NCBI RefSeq assembly: GCF_000264905.1
Contig: NW_006763132.1
Span: 3,454,696 to 3,518,695, forward strand
Reading direction: 5' to 3'
Source of the DNA: Stereum hirsutum FP-91666 SS1
Lineage: Eukaryota; Basidiomycota; Agaricomycetes; Russulales; Stereaceae
Length of the DNA stretch: 64,000 nucleotides
Shown: one piece after another, positions 57,427 to 64,000 of the stretch
Position numbering within the stretch: position 1 is the stretch's first letter
Layout: each line of letters opens with the position of its first letter
Position numbers and translations under genes: made by a program
Notes under the pieces: model-generated
Told to the model about the DNA's origin: nothing
The model's input: only the letters and a program-made list of their open reading frames with translations
Databases searched by the model: none

Positions 57427-58207
57427 GTCTGAGAACTAAAAGGTCGTGAAGGGAAGTAGGTACGAAGGTGACGGTGGGCGGTACGCCGTGAAGAGTCGTG
57501 GAGGAGATGGTGGAGGAGGATGAAGTGGAGGAAAGCGAAGAAAAGTTGGTGACGGGTATTTAAAAAATGTGGGGGGCCCGGTTCGCTCCGGGGCAACAAC
57601 CAATCGGAGCTCCTTCATTTCCCAAATGGGCAGCGTAAATTCCAGCGACGCGCGGAACGATGATCTCGGCCTTCGTCCGCGACGGGCGCGTCGTTGCATC
57701 GTCAGCGAGGCACAATTGGTGGCCAATCGGGGAGCAACGTGGCGCCGTCAGTGACCTGGAAATTCGCGGTCGCATTGTGTGGCGCAAGAACAATGCACAT
57801 TGCTCATTCGTTCATCATCTTTGCTCGCTGTCGTAGACTCATCTTGAGGCCTTGGTACGCACATTTATTCATTGGAGAGGATCAGCGTGGCAGCGTCTGC
57901 AACAAGATCCGTGTATCCTGAACTCGGCGTCTCATCGGACCCCCAAATTTTCGTGTATCGATGTCAAAGCACTGGCGGCAGTGACTGAACGTCACAGGTG
58001 CCACTCCCGATTCTTTCCGCGAGTCAAGCCAACATCATATCCCGAAGTAGACGGCTGAAAGGATAGACATCTTTGTGATTGGCAGTTAGTACAGGCCGTG
58101 TCGTACATTAGTATCGATCAACAGTCCAGTTGCTACAGATCTGTAGGTATGAACGCCCAATGGGCACACTTCCATGCAGTAACCAATCCGTTCGAGCCCA
58201 CCCCGAT
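57427..58207. other. Intergenic region, cytochrome c promoter
   Basis: No gene recognised. It contains the cytochrome c upstream region and the 3' flank of the first monooxygenase unit. Confidence 0.4.
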
Positions 58208-58640
58208 TCATTCTCCCGCCGCCAACTCCTCCTTCAACATCCCCTCTGCAACCTTCCAATCTCTCTCCGGCGCATCCCCCTCCCACTGCCACCCCCAACT
58301 CCTCTTCACCTCCTCTCCCCACTTCTCCACCCACCCCAAATCCGCCTTCGACACCTCAATCCCCTCAAACTCATACAATTCACCCAGCCTCCTCGCCGTG
58401 TTGACGATTCCATTCACGAACGGAAGTCTTATGCGTTCGTAGATTTTGAGTGCGGTGGGGAGGGTGGAGAGGGTTGTGAGTGGGTGGGTGAGGAGGCGGG
58501 CGAGGAGGTAGCCGTCCTGTGGGCATGGATGAATGTGTTAGTTAAGGGACAGTGGAAGAAGTGAGAGCGCAGAAGGTGACGGAATGTACCTCCATAGCCT
58601 GACCCGCACCCGTTCCTAGATGAGTCTCCATTGCATGGGC
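58208..58640 (-). CDS. FAD monooxygenase, tandem unit 1, last two exons only
   Basis: Exons 58640-58590 (AHAMETHLGTGAGQAME) and 58516-58208 (DGYLLARLLTHP through EGMLKEELAAGE and stop) are nearly identical to exons 8 and 9 of the complete gene at 59552-61699, at a constant offset of 1344 bp. The match continues to base 58694, where an N gap begins. Exons 1-7 are absent. The TATA-bearing 5' flank reappears right after the gap, so the missing part is lost to the assembly rather than to evolution (inference). C-terminal codons differ from unit 2 (KEELAAGE against KEALAKGE), so it is a real separate copy. Confidence 0.85.
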
Positions 58641-58694
58641 CTGTAGCCGCATCATGACATGATGGTCAACCGTAAGTTTCGAAGTCAAATAAAT

Positions 58695-58753
58695 NNNNNN
58701 NNNNNNNNNNNNNNNNNNNNNNNNNNNNNNNNNNNNNNNNNNNNNNNNNNNNN
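58695..58753. other. Assembly gap of 59 N inside a tandem array
   Basis: Sequence left of the gap matches unit 2 up to about 60038 and sequence right of it matches unit 2 from about 61800. The corresponding unit-2 interval is about 1.76 kb, so the written gap is much too short. It hides exons 1-7 of a monooxygenase gene. Confidence 0.85.
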
Positions 58754-59551
58754 TCTTCACACGATGGCCCCTATATATAGATACCACGAGCGAGGGTGGT
58801 CAGAAGTAGAGATCAAAAGTAGATAAAGGTGAAACGTTATACGGAAGTCCAGGAGGATGCTTCGCAGGTGGGTCGTGTACACACTTGTACATATCGGCAG
58901 TGTGCTACGCGCCGGCGAGCGATCGTCCAAAGGGGCACCACTGAGTCACATCATTATGCGCTGCATTCACGGAATTGCGGAGGTGGTCCCCGACTAGGAA
59001 GACTGTAGATCTCCCGTCCTTCCGGTTGATCCTGTTTGGCGTGAAATGGTGGTAAGTGGATGTTGTGTATGAGTAAGTATGAGGACTCGTGTATGAGGGC
59101 CAAAGGAGTGCAGTCGTTCATAGTTGATTGTAGGGGACTGCGGTCTTGCGAACGGAGCGTGCACAGATATTTTTGTGGTATTAAATTCGCAGATGCCACT
59201 GCCATAAGCCGGGCTACAACATGGTCGGAAGAAAAGGAGCGACTTGGATTCGAAGTGAACCTCACCGGCAAAGTCCGTGGACTTGAAATCGCTAATGTGT
59301 GGCGATGTGGTGTTGCTCACACTGAACGCATCCTTACTATTCCTTAGGTCCATCTATTTCTGTCGAAGTCCGCGGGATCTTCGATGCTATTCTCTTCAGG
59401 ACTTAGAAATCCCCTCTCCCGCCTCCAACAGCTCTGGGAGGCTCGCGGATCCACGAAAAAAGGAATTATAGGAATGAACGCCGATTTCCGTACTCTAAAG
59501 AACTCTCCCAAGCCCGACTCAGTCCGACCCAATTACCGATCCCATCGCGTT
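58754..59551 (-). promoter_or_regulatory. 5' flank of monooxygenase unit 1
   Basis: TATATATA at 58772-58779 (minus orientation) and the following several hundred bp match 61800-62600, the 5' flank of unit 2, with scattered changes (for example GAGTGCAGTCGTT near 59105 and 62305). No gene is seen inside. Confidence 0.6.
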
Positions 59552-61699
59552 TCATTCTCCCTTCGCCAAAGCCTCCTTCAACATCCCCTCTGCAACCTTC
59601 CAATCTCTCTCCGGCGCATCCCCCTCCCACTGCCACCCCCAACTCCTCTTCACCTCCTCTCCCCACTTCTCCACCCACCCCAAATCCGCCTTCGACACCT
59701 CAATCCCCTCAAACTCATACAATTCACCCAGCCTCCTCGCCGTGTTGACGATTCCATTCACGAACGGAAGTCTTATGCGTTCGTAGATTTTGAGTGCGGT
59801 GGGGAGGGTGGAGAGGGTTGTGAGTGGGTGGGTGAGGAGGCGGGCGAGGAGGTAGCCGTCCTGTGGGCATGGATGAATGTGTTAGTTAAGGGACAGTGGA
59901 AGAAGTGAGAGCGCAGAAGGTGACGGAATGTACCTCCATAGCCTGACCCGCACCCGTTCCTAGATGAGTCTCCATTGCATGGGCCTGTAGCCGCATCATG
60001 ACATGATGGTCAACCGTAAGTTTCGAAGTCAAATAAATGAAGGATGTAAACGGTTGAAAACGCACCGCATCGCCCAATATCGCGACGTTGCCCTGCTCAT
60101 TTACATACCGCGGCATATCTCCATGGATATGGATCGCCCATTTTGACACCGCGTCGACGGCCTACATACACGCACATACCGCACGCATAAGTATACTCTT
60201 TAGCAAAATCCATTAGAGCATAGCACGGGACAAAAAGAACCCACCTGAATCAACTCGCCGACCTCGTCCTCAAACCCGTCGAATGCGTCCTTGAACTCCT
60301 GCACATCCACATCCTTGACCCACGATTTATCGGGGTATGACTGTCGAGTGGAGAACGCGGAAGGGACGGTGACGAAGGCGACGATGTTGAGGACGGTGCC
60401 GCGCGAGATGGGGTAGACTACGAGGTGCTGTTTGGAATAGGTTGGTCAGGTTGCATTGGATGATTGGAAGGATGGAAGAATGGAGAGTAGTCGAACATAA
60501 GTTCAACATGTAAGGCCATATAGATCCACGAAAAATGTGCCCACTTTTTGTTTACCGCTGTACTATCCTCACACACCAAACATCAGTCCCTTCGCACATT
60601 TCAGCCTCAACAACGACACAGAGAAATAACGCACGCTAACAGGCATCCTCAGCTCCAGATAATTCCTCCCTCCCTTATTTCCCTCACTCTTCCGCAGACC
60701 CTCCAACCGCTCCTTCGTGATCAACGCCCGATACGCCACCGTCCCGCTCCACCTCGGTTCCACCCTCTGCTTCAACTTCACATCTTGGTCCGACAACCCA
60801 CTCTCCAACGAAGCCCTCGAATAAAGATGCCCGAACATTCCTCGTCGGACGGAGCTTCGAATTCCATCCGCGCCGATCAGGATGTCCGTTTCTGCGGTGG
60901 TGCCATCGGTGAAGTGGAGCGTTATTGGGCCGTTGGTGTTTCCGAAGGAGGAGGAGGAGAGGGAGAGATAGGAGTAGGAGACGAGTTTTTTTGAGGTGTG
61001 GACTGTGCAGGAGGGGGAAGAAGAGAGGGCGAGTTCGAGAGGTTTGAGGAGAGCGGAGCGGTGGATTAGGAGCGGATGAACTGAAAGCATGGAGATGGCG
61101 TCAGAACATATAATTCGGAGAGGCGTATAGGAGAAGCGATGATGGAGAGTTCAGGGGAGATGGGTATAAGTTAAAGAAGAACCATACCCGGATGTTGAAG
61201 CGTATAAAAATCGTATCCACCGCCTGGTTCATCGCACTTCCGAAACTTAATCCCTACATAAATTCCCTTCGCGTCAGCGAACCCATCCACCTAACCTTGT
61301 ACAACCAGTCCAAGATCCACATACCTAAGTCACCCTCACCGCCCTCGTCCCTAAACTCAGCCTTCAACGCGTCCATAATGCCCAAACCCTTAAGTATCGT
61401 CTGCGTTCTCAACCAAATAGCGATCCCGGCCCCGACCGTTGCCACTTCGGGTTGCGATTCATATAGATCAATCGAGAGAGGTGAGGTCGAGCTGTTAAAC
61501 TTGGAAAGGGCAACAGCGAGAGTGAGGCCGCCGGGACCGCCGCCACTGGTTGGTGGGAGAACAATGAGGTTGTGGATGAGGCGTGGGAAGTGGCGAGGAG
61601 AACAAAACGGGAAGACAAGGAATTTAAAGACGAGACGACGTACCAGATCGCAACGCGAAACTTGGGTTGAGAAGACGAAGTGGAAGACGAGAAAGACAT
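59552..61699 (-). CDS. FAD-dependent aromatic monooxygenase, tandem unit 2 (complete)
   Basis: 481 aa, nine exons: 61699-61644, 61545-61325, 61253-61188, 61080-60635, 60562-60545, 60427-60245, 60161-60066, 59984-59934, 59860-59552. Same exon pattern as monooxygenase 1 at 28930, including the 18-nt exon 5 (YSGKQK). Motifs FRVAIW plus CGGGPGGLTLAVAL (FAD ADP-binding), IGADGIRSSVRRG (DG motif), VAILGDAAHAMETHLG (canonical GD motif) and GAGQAMEDGYLLARL. Predicted salicylate-hydroxylase-type class A flavoprotein acting on an aromatic acid; substrate unknown. It sits head to tail with units 1 and 3. Confidence 0.92.
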
Positions 61700-62767
61700 C
61701 GTTCTCGATATCCTATGCAGCTGTTCGTCAGTCGAGACCTGACAGTAAAGTGCCGTGTACTCGAGAGCTGGAAGTACGGGACTTGGACGATTTCGAGACC
61801 TTCACACGAGAGGTGTTATATATAGATACCACGAGCAGAGGGTGGCCGGAAGTAGAGATTCAGTGTAGATAAAGATGTACACGTTATGCGGAAGTTGTGT
61901 GGAAGAGTCGAGGAGATGCCTGCAGATGCTTCGCAGGGTGGGTCGTGTACACACAGGTACACACAGGTACATATCGGTCTAGTGTTAGGCGCCGCCCAGC
62001 CATTGTCCTGAAGGCACCCACCTCAATCACGGAGTTACATCATTGTGCGCTATATCAGGCTACATCCACGGGCTTGCGGGGGTGTTCTCCGACTAGTAAG
62101 TTAGGAGACTGTAAAGCGGTCTCGGAGAGTCAGTAAAGGCGAAGTAGTCAATGTGAGGATGAGACGGATGAGTTCGGAGGCCAGAAGAGAGACGATTGGC
62201 CAATAGACCTTCCGTGGGCCCCGCTGATCCTGCTTAACGTGAGATGGTGAGAAGTGGATATTGCGCCTGGGTATGAGGGCTTGTGCATGAGGGCCAAGAG
62301 AGTGCAGTCGTTAGTCATATTTGGCTGTAGGGGATTCCGGTCTTGCAGACGAAGTGTGTACAGGCACTTCGGTAATATTTTCGACATTATAAATACCACC
62401 GCCACGATAAACCTCTGGCGACGAAATGGTTGGAAGAAAAGGAGAACGATGCGGAGCGAATAAGTACACGACGAAGGCCCACCGGCAATGTCCGTGAACT
62501 TGGAATGGCTGGAAGGGCGATGTGGCGTCGTTCTGTCACACTCACCGCATCCTTAGATCTTCGGTCCATCTGTTTCTGTAGAGGCTCAGGGTATCACAGA
62601 CACCAATTTATTTAAAGCTCAATAATGCCCATCCCCAGTTCTAACAGATCCGTGAGGCTTTCTGACTCACGAGGAAAGAATTTATAGGAAAGATCGCCAA
62701 CTTCGATAAACTGAATAACTCGCCCGAATTGAACCCAGTCTGACTTAGTTACCAAGCCCACCCCATT
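61700..62767 (-). promoter_or_regulatory. Promoter and spacer between monooxygenase units 2 and 3
   Basis: TATATATA at 61817-61824 on the minus strand, about 118 bp before the unit-2 ATG. The spacer to 62700 is the counterpart of 58754-59480. No coding sequence supported. Confidence 0.6.
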
Positions 62768-64000
62768 TCATTCTCCCTTCCCCAAAGCCTCCCTCAACAT
62801 CCCCTCTGCAACCTTCCAATCTCTCTCCGGCGCATCCCCCTCCCACTGCCAATCCCAACTCTTCTTCACCTCCTCTCCCCACTTCTCCACCCATCCTAAA
62901 TCCGCCTTAGACACCTCCATGCCCTCAAACTCATACAATTCACCCAGTCTCTTCACCGTATTGACGATTCCATTCGCAAACGGAAGTCTTATGCGTTCGT
63001 AGATTTTGAGCGCGGTGGGGAGCGTGGAGAGGGTTGTGAGTGGATGAGTAAGGATGCGGGAGAGGAGGTAGGCGTCCTGCGGAGCAAAACGTTGCGTTGG
63101 CGAAAAAGTGAAACCAAAAAATGCTTAGGAACGTACCTCCATAGCCTGGCCCGCACCGGCTCCTAGATGAGTCTCCATCGCATGAGCCTACGTGCCACAC
63201 CATGACGTGAAGATCAACCGTTGGCTTTGCATTAGACCAAACGAAGTCGCAAAAATGAGGGTAGTGTAGAAACGTACCGCATCGCCCAAGATTGCGATAT
63301 TGCCCTGCTCATTAACATACCGCGGCATATTACCATGCATATGAATCGCCCATTTCGACACCTTGTCGATAGCCTATATGTGCACACGCCGCCTCCATAA
63401 ATCATTTGCGCCGTATCATTATGGGGAAAAGAAGGAAATCACCTGAATCAACTCCCCGACCTCGTCCTCAAACCCATCGAACGCGTCCTTCAACTCCTGC
63501 ACACTCACATCTTTGACCCATGAACTATCGTGGTATGGCTGTCGAGCGGCGAACGCGGAGGGGACGGTGACGAAGGCAACAATGTTGAGGAGGGTACCAC
63601 GGGAGATGGGGTATACTATAAAATGCTGTTGCGACCCGTCATATTGTGCTTATGAGCGCAACATACGAGACGGTAAGAGGATTCAATGGATGTGCGTACC
63701 TTTTCTTTGCCGCTATACTATAATCACACGTTAATCCCTTTGCACAATTCTGACTGAAAGCGAAACAAGAAATAACGCACGCTAACAGGCTTTGTGAGCC
63801 ACATACGCTTCCCCCCTCCCTCCTTTTCCGCACTTTTCCGTAGACCGTCCAGCCGCTCCTTCGAGATCAACGCCCGATACGCCACCGTCCCGCTCCACCT
63901 CGGTTCCGCGCCCCTTTTGAGCTTCACATCTTCCTCCGACAACCCACCCGCCAGCGAAGCCCTCCAATAAAGATGCTCGAACATTCCTCGTCGGACAGCG
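62768..64000 (-). CDS. FAD-dependent aromatic monooxygenase, tandem unit 3, 5' end beyond window
   Basis: Third copy. Exons 4 (open at 64000 to 63781), 63717-63700, 63625-63443, 63373-63278, 63187-63137, 63076-62768. Exon sizes 18, 183, 96, 51 and 309 equal those of unit 2. Readable landmarks are EPRWSGTVAYRALISKERL, the 18-nt exon YSGKEK, AILGDAAHAMETHLGAGAGQ and the end EGMLREALGKGE. It diverges from unit 2 more than unit 1 does (KSWDWQWEGD, KRMWLTKPVS). The FAD-binding N-terminus lies beyond the window. No defect is seen in the part present. Confidence 0.9.

Noticed and set aside
58773..59480. Possible gene in the flank right of the N gap
   Set aside because: It is the duplicated 5' flank also found at 61800-62700, and neither copy has conserved coding frames.
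1..64000. tRNA or rRNA genes and CRISPR arrays
   Set aside because: No cloverleaf with A and B boxes, no rRNA core sequence and no regularly spaced direct repeats were seen; a eukaryotic nuclear locus is not expected to hold CRISPR.

Overview
The window looks like nuclear DNA of an Agaricomycete-type basidiomycete. Genes lie close together on both strands. Nearly every host gene is cut by short introns (about 50-70 nt) with GTRNGT-like donors, and many TATA boxes sit 50-130 bp before the ATG. The gene families (MYND-finger proteins, Ty3/gypsy elements with very large gag ORFs, small Cys-containing secreted proteins of the Y3 type, salicylate-hydroxylase-like FAD monooxygenases) are typical of mushroom-forming fungi. 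Exon models were built by hand from splice signals. For each model given as complete, exon lengths sum to a multiple of three and end in a stop.

Layout: 1-2120, 5'-part of a Zn2Cys6 transcription factor (minus) running off the window; 5030-5990, a decayed second copy of it; 8060-8746, secreted Y3-like protein A; 9243-12499, 18-exon acid sphingomyelinase-like phosphodiesterase (minus); 13016-13636, protein phosphatase 1 inhibitor YPI1 (minus); 14163-16178, GH18 chitinase of 14 exons (minus); 18095-19096, small MYND protein (minus); 22567-24097, indoleamine 2,3-dioxygenase (plus); 24420-28724, three tandem class I methyltransferases (plus); 28930-30963, FAD monooxygenase 1 (minus); 31333-33411, large MYND protein (minus).

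The middle is transposon DNA: a complete pogo/Fot1-like DNA transposon (33560-36487, intact 681-aa transposase, TA target duplications) directly followed by a complete, apparently very young 12.1-kb Ty3/gypsy retrotransposon (36969-49070) with identical 295-bp LTRs, a 5-bp target duplication, a gag-protease ORF and a pol ORF in the same frame separated by one TGA, and a third 1103-codon ORF between pol and the 3' LTR.

The right part has Y3-like genes B and C (51889-52661, 54737-55518) in a tandem segmental duplication, cytochrome c (56633-57426, minus), and a tandem array of FAD monooxygenases on the minus strand (58208 to the window end). The first unit of that array is swallowed by a 59-N assembly gap, the second is complete and the third runs off the end.

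Taken together, indoleamine dioxygenase, three methyltransferases and four FAD monooxygenases (one next to the methyltransferases, three beyond the transposons) could form a tryptophan/kynurenine- or aromatic-acid-modifying locus. That is an inference from clustering only. The other genes (phosphodiesterase, chitinase, YPI1, cytochrome c) are ordinary housekeeping or secreted functions.
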